The notes below the pieces were generated by a model that ran no database searches, was not told where the DNA came from, and was given only the letters and a program-made list of their open reading frames with translations. Both the position numbers and the translations under genes were made by a program. Shown piece by piece: positions 41,837 to 53,119 of a stretch of DNA of 64,000 bases. This DNA comes from Owenia fusiformis (taxonomy: Eukaryota > Annelida > Polychaeta > Sabellida > Oweniidae), in contig CAIIXF020000001.1 of NCBI GenBank assembly GCA_903813345.2, forward strand, positions 21,969,915-22,033,914, in the 5' to 3' direction. The number at the start of each line of letters is the position of its first letter. Positions within the stretch are counted from its first letter, which is position 1.

Positions 41837-44800
41837 CTGAAAATATATGAACAATTGATGAAATATGGGTCAAGACTTTTTAAAAGTACCTTCTTTGGAA
41901 TAGGCCAACATTTAATTTATGCCCATCCAGTTACTCCCTCCCCACTTGAAAATAATGAATGATCCCATTTCAAAACCTCTACAAGTAGTTAAACATGCAT
42001 GAGTGTACAGATGATAAACAAAACAAAGATTTATTATTGACAATAAATGAACTAAACCTTTGCTATATACTAATAGACATGATTTTGTTTACGTATGTGT
42101 ATTAAAGTCAAAAAAATATAAACAAGATTTATAATAAAATAGTAAACTGTAATTATCTGTGGTTAATAAACATAAACAGTTCAAACTGGATTATGTTTAT
42201 TTGATCAAAGATCTCGTGTCATTTGAGTGCTTATAATTGTCTATGCTATAACCTGTAGTATCACATGTTTAAGTCACTCATGTTTTCATGCACTTTTAAC
42301 GTGATGACAACAAAAATGAATAAATCAACAAGTTCAAATACTCCTGTCAGACATATAAAGGAATTTCATCAGTCAAAAGAATTGCAAAATAATAAATGTC
42401 AACACAACAAAAAGGGATTGGTTTGTGATCAAAGGTACACTATTTAATGACCAGGTCAAAACTCTCAAGTTTTAGTGAAATATTTTAATGAAGGCTCACC
42501 CCTAGTCTAACTCAGGCCTTGCAATCCACCTCTCAAACATCCCCAAAAGGAGAGAAAGTATACGGCAGTCTAGCTCAAACCCCTGCCCCATTTGACTTAA
42601 AAACCCTATTGAACATTAAAGTAACATCTACCCATTTTCTTGCATGGCCACTCTCCCCGAAATATAATCAATTTCACAAAATGGCACATAGATGTCACCA
42701 TAGACCTGCCCCCTTATTAGACCTAATAATAAAGGAAGACATGACTTACACTTTCCAGTTCCAACTTTAAGTGTCATGTTGAATTCCTCTGTAACATTGC
42801 TAAGGACAGTTCTCTGTACACCCTCAGCAGAAACTATGGTAACATTCTGCTTTGTTGTCAAGTTAAATGCCTTTTGGACTTCCTTGTAGACACACCATTT
42901 CTGAAAGACAGCATATCACTATATGAAAAAGTTGATGGTGACTGTCATTTCCATTGTAACTTTGGAGAGTTGATCTTGTAATACTGGTACAAAAGAAAAT
43001 GTAAGGTAATGTAAGTGATAATTGGGATGGTAGTGCAGTAGTGTAACATATTCACTGCCTGTTGATCTATTTCTGGAAATGAGGATATTCTTATTAATTA
43101 AATTTTAACATCCTGATTCATGTTTTGTTCTATGTCGCAATGGCCTATAATTAACATAAAATAATGAACCAAGATTCAGAAAATCAATAGCTTGTACACT
43201 ACATATTGGATCAATAAAACATGATAAAGCTTGACATTGAAAGGTCATAAGAGTTATTATTCATCCAATAAACAGGATAGGATATTATTATAGATATTGT
43301 AGTAACATGGGAGGAAGGGGGGGGGGGGGGGGTAGTAGGAATGTAGATGTTGTGTTTAGCCATCCCATTATCATAGTAATTGAAGAAATCTTTCATCAAG
43401 CCCTTAATCCCCCATTTACGCAGATATAAGTGTGATAAGATAATTACAAAAATTATGAAGATTTGTCAATAAGTAATAGAGTATGAAGTAGTACCTTAAT
43501 CAGGCTTTTCTTGGCGTAGTCTGTTTCTCCAAGGGCAATCTTCTGTATTACCTTTTTGTCAACCTGAAACCACAAGCACCCACATGATAACACGATGTAA
43601 TCATTTATGTACACTCATGTTATGATGACCTAAAAAGATATCGATTGAACCCTTCAGTTCGAGTCTGGGTTTAACCAATCAATTTATCCATTGAATTTGA
43701 AAAAAGGATTGAAAAGATGTTCAACAAAACCACAACATATTTGACCTGACTTATTAAGTGCAAAAATGAAAGAAACCCTTAAGCACCAGGATAAAGCATG
43801 CTATCACACATGATGCAGTATGTGACAACAGGAGTGCAGGTGATTGAAAAGATGTCCATGTTACCCAATAAACCTCTATTGCATTTGATAAATATATTAC
43901 CAGTTTATCATTTATATTTGTTTCTTGTGTCTGAATTCTCTCATTAAACCATTTTTAATAAATTATTCTCTTACTGTAAGTTAAAACAAGGCAGTAACAT
44001 GCAAAATGTCACCACCTGCCATTTGTTACTGACATTGACTGCCAAACACCAACCACAAAATAGTTGGAAACTATTGCAATTTGTCACCACTTGTGGTGGC
44101 ATAAACAATCACTCAAAGACATAGGTTAGGTTTTAATACAATTTAACATTAAACAAGCTGAACTGTTTCCTAACCTGGATGATTGTGCTGGTGAAAGGTT
44201 TGGTGAGGACCTTCAGGAACTCTTTCTTCTCCATTGAAGTGTCCTTTAGGTTACAGCTGTCAATGATAGCTGTTGTCAGCCTGTACAGATAACCTGAAGT
44301 AATAAAACAAAAGGTTCAGAATTATGGAAATATAACATGGATCATGATCCAATATTTTAGTTTTGAAAAGTGGCTTTTCAGACTCTTTTGGAAACTTGGA
44401 AACAAAGGCATTCACATTCACAATTGATATTTTTCAGTTTGTTTCAGTTTGTAATCAAGGGATCTTCCAATAATTTTATAATGCAACAATTTGTAGGATT
44501 ACTAATGTTTTCAAGAGGGTTATTTCTTTAAAACTGACCAGATCTCAAAAGTGATAAGTTAAAATCTACACAAACCTGTGAGAACTTCCAATGGAAGTAG
44601 GATCAGCACAGATAACCAGTTGAACATGTCATGCACAGTTGCACCTCCAAAAGCCCTGCGGAACTCATCCTTGTTGCCAGAATGTGCCAGACTGACAACC
44701 GTGTTGGTTACAGATGTGCCAATGTTGGCCCCCATTATGATAGGGATGGCTGGTCGCACGTCAAGAACTGAAAAGCACAATCAGGATTTTAAAAATAAAT

Positions 44801-47800
44801 TTGCTATTTGAGCAACATAGAAAGAACCTTAATTACGCCATTGAAGGCAAAACCAGATATCAAAATAAAAGTTGTGTTCTTCTTGCTTTGTGTTATATCC
44901 TTTGTGAAAAGAAAGGAAGCAGTGATTCTCACTTTCAGTTTGGACCAAAACATTGCAATTTTTCATTATCATCCCCAGGAGTATCTATATATGTTATACT
45001 GTGCCCCTTTGCCTGAGATGATTTAGAAATATATCTTGATAACATGATGAAAGGATGGATCTAAATTAATATGCCTTTATTCAACATTTCAAAACATAAT
45101 AAATAGAAACTTTTTCAACTAAAATTACCCACAAGGGTTTTATTTTCACAGTTCATCAGAGGTTTCATTAGCAGCAGGCAACAGGTGATTTTCACCGGTT
45201 GGTTTCACAAAATCGCCTGTTGTTCTTAGGGACTTTTCAACTTTTCCATGTTATATTTATGATTTCCATTAATGTTGCCTGTTGTTTTCATTTATCTAGC
45301 CTGTTGTGAGAAATTCTAGCGAAACCCCTAGTTCATGTACATAAATATTTTAGAATTATTTTTTCTCATATATCTGTGTTTTCAATAACGCCGTCCTTAC
45401 ATTACATACACGCAAAATATATCCCTTGGACCCGGAAATAAAAAGTGATTGCGTTTTGTGGACGCAGTGCAAGCCATACTCATACAATCAACTTTGGATG
45501 AATGATTTGAGAAAGATCTTCCCTTCAATCTTTTTATTTCGTCAGAATCCACTAAGTAATTGAAGGAAATTCTATTTCTAAAAGAAATAAAATTTTCTTT
45601 CGAAATTCACTTCCCGGAAGTTGATTTCTGATCGAAATAGTACAAGGCATGTGATAAGACAAAAAGTTATCCAATACTTAATTTCCGAGCAGTAATCAGT
45701 ACGAATCCTACGATTGGCCGGTAGCTGAAGACCTGATTCAAACCATTTTCAATTGGTCAAGTGCGATCACGTGATCATTATTTGAGACTGCACATGCGCA
45801 AGAAACTGAACCAAAAAATTGAACCTCGCGCAGATTGCCCCTAAACTAAACATGCTAAAGCAAAATCAATAGCAAATTGCTTCGAAATTCGCAAATAAAA
45901 TGTATTTTTAATGGGTGAATATAAGTTATACCTCACAAGTGAGGGCATCTGTATCATTCAATGACATACTAGACTCGCAAGAACGCTGATTGAGACCGAT
46001 AAATAGCAAAAGCGGTGATACAAAATTTCATCAATTTATTACATCCAGTGTAAAAGCGCGACTTTGAATTCCCGGGAACATTTTTTCAAGGGACGCAGTT
46101 TTTTGAGGGGAGACGCATTTTTTGAAAATCATTACGTCCCAGGGCGCAATCTTGGACAAGCCTACTGAAAACACTGTATATACTCACTTCCAGAGGCTAC
46201 CATGGTGACAACGATAGATGTTGATGTGCTGGAACTCTGCACCATGACAGTTGCTATGATGCCGATCATCAGTCCAGCAATAGGGTTCTGTATCACATCA
46301 CTGTTTGTGAATGCCTCACCTGAAATAGCATAAAGAATTAATTGACAGAGAAATCGTTCATTTATAAGTAGATCCTGATTCATTTTAATAGAGAGAAGTC
46401 TGTATTTTTCAATGGAATGATTTATTTCCACAAAAATTGTGAACATTAGTAAAACCTGTCCTCACTGAATACTTATGCTATATATGATACAAGGAAGTCA
46501 CTAGCATTTTCGTTTCACATCTAAAATTGAAATGCTAAGAATTTAGTCAAAAAGTGAAATCTTAATCTGATTTGCCATTTCAAAAATCACTATTTCTATG
46601 TGAATTTGAAGTGAGATGTGATCCCATTTTATAAAATGTGCTTAAAGTTAGATGTTCTATGTTCAACATGTTGCCCCTAATTGTATTGTATATTTATTGC
46701 CTCCCCTAAATGAAAAAATACATTGTTTTAGATGTAAGATCAGTGATCTCCCCAGCATTAAACCAAGTGGTTGCTGCACCCACCCAGATTTTAATGTAGG
46801 TCTACAACCACCTGAGAATCCATTTGCATCCACTTCAAAATCAGATAAATCATGATAATATTCACAATTTGAACAAAATGTATAAACAGTGGAAGTTACA
46901 ATTTTGCAACCATTTGAGAAAAAATCCTGGGGAGATCACTGAAGATATATAAAAAGTTGTGTTTCCAGATTATTGCTCTTACCTGATGCCTTTCCTCCTA
47001 CAAGTTGAAACCCAGAGCTCAGTAGATCCAGAGAACATATGAAGAGGTAGAGAAGGGCTAGTAGACCTATTGGTTTCCCAATCCATCCTACAATAACCCT
47101 CTTTACCTTCTGGCCCCTTGTCAAATCTATAAACATAAATCAAATATTCCATGATTATATTTATTTTTACATAAATCGGCTATTGGTGATTATTTTTCAA
47201 ATGTCTTGTATTCATTTCTAAGCAAATCAAGCCTTAGATTAAAAATTGATTGTGCAAATTATCTAGACTAATAGACTCATGATTATAATTGATAATTGTA
47301 AGATAATATCATGAACATTTTCCTAGTCCATTTCTATATTTTCTTAGCCTTTCTCAGAAGAGATCACTACAGATCAGTCCCTACAAAATAAAATTGATTA
47401 GACTTCCTTCAAAGGAACTCTAGGTGCCCTTTGATTTCCTCTCCTCCAGACAAAGTTTTAGTTTACATGTTGACAAGGTGTGCGACTTCCTTCTATTTAG
47501 GCTGGTTGATGGTCATCTGAATCCCATGTCTTCCTTTGATATTGGCCTGTTGAATATGGGTATTTTTACTCTTGCAATTTGACAATCACAGCTCTGAAAC
47601 AGGATGTCTGGCATGAACTGACAAGAGCACTAACTTAACCTTCATTCAACATTGCAACAATCAGTTGCAAATATTTCAAAATCTAACATGACTCTCGAAG
47701 TGAGTAACAAATTCCATGTAGAGCTCTATAATATGGATAAAAATGGGTCTTGGAATGACAAGTGTCCTAGCTAATAACTCAAGTCCGAAAGATTAAACAT

Positions 47801-48242
47801 GAAAAACATGATATTTTCATAAACAGATGTTGATGAGTGCACTTGTCTAGCTGCCAGACATCATCAGTGATCAGACGACAACGTTTACCCACCATTCCAT
47901 TTTTCGCTGGAATCCGTAAGTTCAGGCAAGGCCCATGGGTCAACCTCATTCGACTCATTCAGACTTTCTTCAGTGTCTCTTATTGCCACTGCGCAGTAGT
48001 CTACAGAAGCCCCATCAAGTGATTTTTTCAGGAAACCGGCAGCATGAACAATGTCAGACGGTGTCGGTTGCTTCGGAACCTGAGGATGGCAAAAATTATC
48101 GTCAAATTTAGGGCCTTTCCCCCCACATTTCCCCTCATTTCAAAGTTCAACCAAAAGATGATGTACTTACCTCTTCCGCGATGCTGTCATATTCTGGCGG
48201 CGGCGTATCTGGAAGGGGTTTGTCCGCTTCAAATGTGTACAT
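40818..48242 (-). CDS. SLC34A: SLC34-type sodium-dependent phosphate cotransporter, 9 exons, complete
   Basis: Type II Na+/phosphate symporter of the plasma membrane, importing inorganic phosphate with sodium. The nine exons give 2,085 coding bases (694 residues plus stop), close to vertebrate NaPi-IIb (about 690). Visible hallmarks are DPWALPEL at the N-terminus; a first QSSS repeat ([15 protein letters not shown], exon 4) with [12 protein letters not shown] (exon 5); a large glycosylated extracellular loop (exons 6-8); and a second inverted copy ([32 protein letters not shown]) in exon 9. The cytoplasmic tail has a CCPCCCK cysteine cluster as in NaPi-IIb and a class I PDZ-type end (RTVL). 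The Asp in TVHDMFNW sits where, from memory, electroneutral NaPi-IIc has Gly, which would favour electrogenic transport. Same strand as the SVEP1-like gene, 3.6 kb upstream of it; no functional link implied. Confidence 0.93.
42750..42900 (-). CDS. SLC34A: SLC34 exon 8: extracellular loop
   Basis: A 151-bp exon, phase 0 to phase 1, encoding [13 protein letters not shown] then several N-glycosylation sequons (NLT, NVT, NVT, NMT), ending in GTGK-C. It matches the large loop between the two repeat halves. Confidence 0.88.
43495..43563 (-). CDS. SLC34A: SLC34 exon 7: extracellular loop
   Basis: A 69-bp phase 0-0 exon encoding [20 protein letters not shown]. Small, but its phase and content join exons 6 and 8 smoothly. 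Confidence 0.82.
44175..44293 (-). CDS. SLC34A: SLC34 exon 6
   Basis: A 119-bp exon, phase 1 to phase 0, encoding [16 protein letters not shown] and [13 protein letters not shown], the end of a membrane segment and the start of the large loop. Confidence 0.86.
44576..44767 (-). CDS. SLC34A: SLC34 exon 5: MGANIGTS and [12 protein letters not shown] core
   Basis: A 192-bp phase 1-1 exon. It encodes [19 protein letters not shown] and [19 protein letters not shown], among the most conserved segments of the SLC34 family. Confidence 0.93.
44768..46187. other. SLC34 intron 4, with dispersed repeat
   Basis: Holds an inverted copy (about 45165-45320) of the repeat at 15706-15812, including gcagcaggcaacaggtgatt. 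No coding signal. Confidence 0.5.
46188..46319 (-). CDS. SLC34A: SLC34 exon 4: first QSSS repeat
   Basis: A 132-bp phase 1-1 exon encoding [20 protein letters not shown] and [11 protein letters not shown], the first of the two QSSS sodium/phosphate-binding repeats. Confidence 0.93.
46983..47126 (-). CDS. SLC34A: SLC34 exon 3: first membrane segment
   Basis: A 144-bp phase 1-1 exon encoding [16 protein letters not shown] and [20 protein letters not shown], then GGKA, all characteristic of the family. Confidence 0.92.
47893..48079 (-). CDS. SLC34A: SLC34 exon 2: cytoplasmic N-terminus
   Basis: A 187-bp exon, phase 0 to phase 1, encoding an acidic N-terminal region with [16 protein letters not shown]. 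The donor gtgggtaa, 4 bp before a second GT, is chosen because it alone preserves the frame into exon 3. Confidence 0.88.
48171..48242 (-). CDS. SLC34A: SLC34 exon 1: start of the coding region
   Basis: 24 codons from the ATG at 48242 ([20 protein letters not shown]) to donor gtaagtac in phase 0. This Pro-rich start is plausible for the family. An additional upstream untranslated exon cannot be excluded. Confidence 0.78.
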
Positions 48243-50214
48243 TTCAGGCGCGATTTCGAATGGCTTCTTCTCTCGCAAATGTATTATTAGAAATGAAGTG
48301 TAGTATTAAAACCTACTTACACCTCATTTGAATATTAATATATCGATCCACGTTTTGAAATGTGTTTGGATTCAACTTAGAATATATTGTAACTATCATT
48401 TACAACACTTTGATTGATAATCGAAATAAAATACTTTTTGAAAATTGACAGAAAACGACGCATGGTAAGATTATTCCTCTTTCTTTATAGAATTATTTTA
48501 CTACGCGGATGTATACATTAGGTGCCCGAACTGAACATGTGGCCGTTTAGACTGGCGCTAATTTTTCTATTTACATCTCATTTTACACTAGCCAATCAAA
48601 TTCGACATGACATCATTTTTAAGGATGGTGATTGGTTAATTTATCACACCCTTGCGGGAAGAATACACGTGATAGTTGAATGGAAGCTCACAAGTGATCA
48701 TGAGTGAGCAACGGAGTTCTCAGTTCACTTTGCGGTTTGCGCCAGATTTTTTCGTTCAACAAAACAAATAATGACGTAAAACGAAATTAATTTTTTTTAC
48801 ACTTTGTCTCGTGTCATATCGTTGTAAAAATTGCCATGCATGAGTGAGCTACATATCACCTTTAAAAAACGTTTAATTTTCTGCATTTATGCAAATTAGC
48901 TAATTAGCGGTTCAGTTCCACCTGTCCACTAATTTATGTAGAATAGGTGAACGTTATGCGTAAATTAGGTGAAAGTTAGGCGGAATTGCAATGCAATAGT
49001 GAGCTCATTGTTCCCTTAATAAACGTTTAATTATCATCATTACGCAAATGGGCTAAGTAACGGCCAACTTCCTCTGATAAATGTAAATTAGGTGAAAGTT
49101 GGACTTCAATCTGCCCCCAAATTTTATCAAGACCCCCTAGCCTTATTGCATGTTGAGGCCACATAGGCCTACTACATGTAAGTTTACTATACCCGAACTA
49201 TTCTTAACTATTATAATTATTTTGCATTTTTTTTATTTTGGATTTATTTACTATTTATATTTCACTAATTTTGAATTTTTAAAAAAAATTGCGCCTATCA
49301 GCTTTTGGGGATTTGTGACTTTGTGACAGCTTTGTGACAAAAATGTTCCTCTAATTTTTTGTAAGCGTAGGTCTATATTTTTTAGTCGGAATCCGTCATG
49401 CAAAACCACCCTTTACACTCGTTCACTATCATCCATGCTGTTTCATTCGACTTTGGCTTCATCTTGAGCAATTTTGCGAGAATGTATAAAGCTTAAAAAT
49501 ACTTTCTGGGCTTTGCTGAAAAATACAAATCATTAATTTCGAAGTTTCAAGTTTTACCACTTGAGATGCTGAAGGATGTGGGAATTGTTTAGGACATTGG
49601 CAATGATCACAATACTTTCACTTGGCACCTTTTGAGGTGGATCCCGGCTATGGCATTAATGGTTGAGAAATAGGGATCGAAACCAGCCATAGTTTTCTCC
49701 TGATGACCATTGTGAATTATTGTGTTTTATGGATTATGACGACGGCTCTTGTGAATGGATGTTGACCCTTTGAAATGCCTATGGACTTGGAGACTGGATT
49801 TTATCTACACAGTATCCCACATCATTTGAGACTGAATGCTCTATCTTGTATGAGTACTTGTATCTACAACTATTTTTGATGTTATGAGTATTGGTTATCA
49901 ATTTCTAATTTTTACTTCAACATGTATTGTAATGACTTCAGTATGAATGAAATGTCCCTTGGTGTTCTGGATTTGGATTGTGATATCGGTTCTTGAATGG
50001 TGGGGGGAAAGGGGGTATTAGACATTGTTTCTTTTCACGTTAGATCATGGTTTTGGGATATATGGGGTTTGTTTTTCTTGACTGGTATGCACTTAGAGTT
50101 TGCTTTTTCTTGCTAAGTTCCATTACAACTTTTGGTCCTTTCCCTTTGGCACTTGTGCTTATATGTTCATTTTAATCATATAAAGATGGCAGCACCAACA
50201 GAATCCAGTATTAT
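48243..50214. other. Intergenic region upstream of the transporter gene
   Basis: Contains the presumed SLC34 promoter but no recognisable motif set. Around 48880-49110 two diverged segments with gcaaat.agctaa.tagcgg and aaattaggtgaaagtt suggest an old duplication. No supported gene. Confidence 0.45.
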
Positions 50215-50519
50215 CAAGGAGGATTGGCTCCCAGAGTGCACCACCGATATTCTGTCCCATATATGGGTATGTCGTAATACAAAATTCGAATTCAAACAGC
50301 CGCCATTTTGTTCACTTCAACATTTAAATCGTGAATTTTGGTCTTATTTCCAAACGAAAAATTCCAAAACTCACAAGAAATGATCGAGATATTGGTTCGA
50401 ATCTTTTGAACTGTTTATTTTGAATTTATAGTCGGTTTTAATTTCAGAAAATAACGACATTTCGACGTTTTCATTGTTGGAAAATATCGAGTTTCGATCC
50501 TGGGAGCCAATCCTCCTTG
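50215..50519 (+). mobile_element. 305-bp MITE, copy 1, with 7-bp target-site duplication
   Basis: Begins caaggaggattggctcccag and ends ctgggagccaatcctccttg, a 20-bp perfect terminal inverted repeat. It is flanked by gtattat (50208-50214 and 50520-50526). No coding content. Confidence 0.85.
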
Positions 50520-50537
50520 GTATTATCTTTCTAGAGT

Positions 50538-50842
50538 CAAGGAGGATTGGCTCCCAGGATCGAAACTCGATATTTTCCAACAATGAAATCGTCGAAATGT
50601 CGTTATTTTCTGAAATTATAACCAACTATAAATTCAAAATAAACAGTCCAAAAGATTCGAACCAATATCTCGATCATTTCTCCTGAGTTTTGGAATTTTT
50701 CGTTCGGAAACAAGACCAAAATTCACGATTCAAATGCTGAAGTGAACAAAATGGTGGCTGTTTGAATTCAAATTTTGTATCACGACATGCCCATATATGG
50801 GACAGAATATCGATGTTGCACTCTGGGAGCCAATCCTCCTTG
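50538..50842 (-). mobile_element. 305-bp MITE, copy 2, opposite orientation, with 9-bp target-site duplication
   Basis: Same length and the same 20-bp ends as copy 1, in inverted orientation and 18 bp away. It is flanked by ttctagagt (50529-50537 and 50843-50851). The copies differ by only a handful of substitutions over the parts compared. Together they form a 628-bp palindrome. Confidence 0.85.
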
Positions 50843-51225
50843 TTCTAGAGTATTTATAAATAAACACAGATCGATTATCATGCCATCTTTATTTAAAAAT
50901 TATTTCTATCGACCTTAGCCGTATGATTTTAATGATGATCTTTTAGAACCCGAAATGCAAGAATACCACCACTGGACGAAAATATTGTGAACATTGAATA
51001 ATAATAAATTCACAGGAATTTCCACGTAATTTCGCGACTGTTATATTTTGCAAATTAGAACTATTGAACGTTTGCGGCTATTACTGTATTTTGATTTCCA
51101 AAATTCGCGAAAAGCATGAGAAAACATCATTATTATATTGCCACCAAAAACCTAAAATCATTGTTAGACTGTACTGTTCTCTAGGTAATTTTCTGGAAAT
51201 TATTTCAAAATATACTGAACACCCT

Positions 51226-51303
51226 CAGGCCCGTAGCCAGGATTTGCCAAGGGGGGGGGGGGTTCAGTTTTCTGCGAACCCCCCCCCCCTGGCTACGGGC
51301 CTG
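51226..51303. mobile_element. 78-bp hairpin element with CAGGCCCGTAGCCAG ends
   Basis: Perfect 15-bp inverted ends (caggcccgtagccag and ctggctacgggcctg) around short poly-G and poly-C tracts. The same end motif bounds the 1.2-kb element at 57631-58855, so this looks like a minimal deletion form. Confidence 0.65.
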
Positions 51304-51877
51304 ACCCTACACCATGTGTTTTTCTGACAGACTGACTACAATAATGTCATTCTGGTACTTTGAGACATGACATGACTAATTTTATAATATCATTTTGAAT
51401 AACATTCTGATATCTGTAATTTTTCAAATAGACCCTTAGTGTCTGTTTACCATTATTTCTCAAAAACACATAGAGATTTATTTATCCCACTTTTGGAACA
51501 CGTAATATTGATTCCTGCATATCTTGTCAAAATTTTATTGAAATCCATGGATTTTCAAAAAGTTCTATCAAAACAAAAATACGGACTTTTTTGGCCCACT
51601 CTGTATATAGCCTATTTTACATAATTATCATTTTATTATTAGAGCGTTCTTCTTGGTAAAAAGATACGGCGTCAGACGCAACATTTAATGTGCGCGCCCT
51701 ATTTCAAAATGATGTGGAATGATTATTCAACTTTGAATATAGGTACGAATCAATTCTTAAAAATACTTTGACGCAATTAGTGTTAAGGTACAAATCGCTG
51801 ATTTCTCAACTTCAGGGGAAATTACTGGACCGTCAGGCTAGATTTTATGTCGACCTCGAGGAAAGTTTTGGCGGTCT
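51304..51877. other. Intergenic, no gene
   Basis: AT-rich. A mariner-style fragment may be present near 51555-51610 (ttttttggcccactctgtat). Nothing else is supported. The gap 50843-51225 is likewise featureless. Confidence 0.4.
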
Positions 51878-53119
51878 AAGTATCACTGGGGGGTATCGTG
51901 ATGCAACAACACCGTGTTGTTGCATCAAGATGGCCAGACTTCCGGTGTTAGATTTTCGTACGATATTTTGTTTCCCAATTAAACCCATTTCTAGGACGAG
52001 TTCTCAATCAACCATACACGTGCAGTTAGCGCACGATCTATATTTAAAGAAATTGTCATTAGTATACATGTAGCATCATCAAGAAGCAATAAGTTCACGG
52101 TTTTAGTTCCTCACTATTGATGCAACAACACCAAACCGAAGATGCAACAACATTCCTCTAGATTTGAGCAATGATGCAGCAACACCAATTAATAGTATAA
52201 TTTCAGAAGACCATAAATCTCGAGAGGAACAGATTTTTAAATGCTACGATTGCGACACCGTTACCCATTACCCATTTGCGTTCTTCTCAAGGCATTCAAA
52301 ATACACGTCCTGCGGGCGAAGATTCTTTCAATCGTCTTTAACATGGCAAGCTACAGTAACCCAATATCTATTTTCATAAACCACTGTTCCATAGCTTGAT
52401 GACCCTGACTCCATTTAGTATCATTCAAAATGGTGGACAAACATCTTTCGTTCTCGGTAAACATGACGAGCTATTGGAAATGATCTGTCATCCATCTGTA
52501 GAACAGTGATAAACTAGATATAGTAGATGTACGTTACCACTGTTTATCAAAATATAGCTAAAACAGTTTCACTGTAACATTCGTGAGCTTATCGGAGAAC
52601 ATTTCAAAAAGCATGTTAATGAGATGATTGCTTCATCTATGATATGATATGATTCTTTATTTCCTCCAATTTGGAGAGCCAACGAGTAAAAACGTCTAAT
52701 TGACTTTATTAGGGAGGTTTAGTTACACGTTTAATGAAAATCTTGCACGGTGCACATGTAGAAGTATTGCTCTCTGTGGATTCGTTCTCTCCGACTAAGT
52801 AAAAAGGTAAACAAAAGTGATAGGATTTAGGGCCCAAAAAGGTAAACTGATAGGGGTACAGTAATCCCAGATTCCCCCGGGCCCTCGGGACATATCATAT
52901 TGTCTCTCGGAATAAAACCAATATTGAATCCCTCTTAGTAAATAACCTCTATATAATAGCATTGTATAACTGCAATATCATTAAACCAACACTCATCCTA
53001 TACAACTCTTGAGAACGATGTACAACTCCTGGATAGCGTACACGACTCCTGAGCAGCGCATACAACTCTTCAACTTGATAAATGACGTCATACTTTGGGT
53101 GGTATAACAAAGGATATAT

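Noticed and set aside
48522-48707. 61-codon plus-strand ORF with a signal-peptide-like start
   Set aside because: It starts without a good ATG context, has no recognisable family, and overlaps sequence typical of dispersed repeats; more likely chance.
51768-52073. 101-codon plus-strand ORF
   Set aside because: It crosses the boundary of the 4.47-kb element and reads its terminal inverted repeat; not a conserved coding unit.
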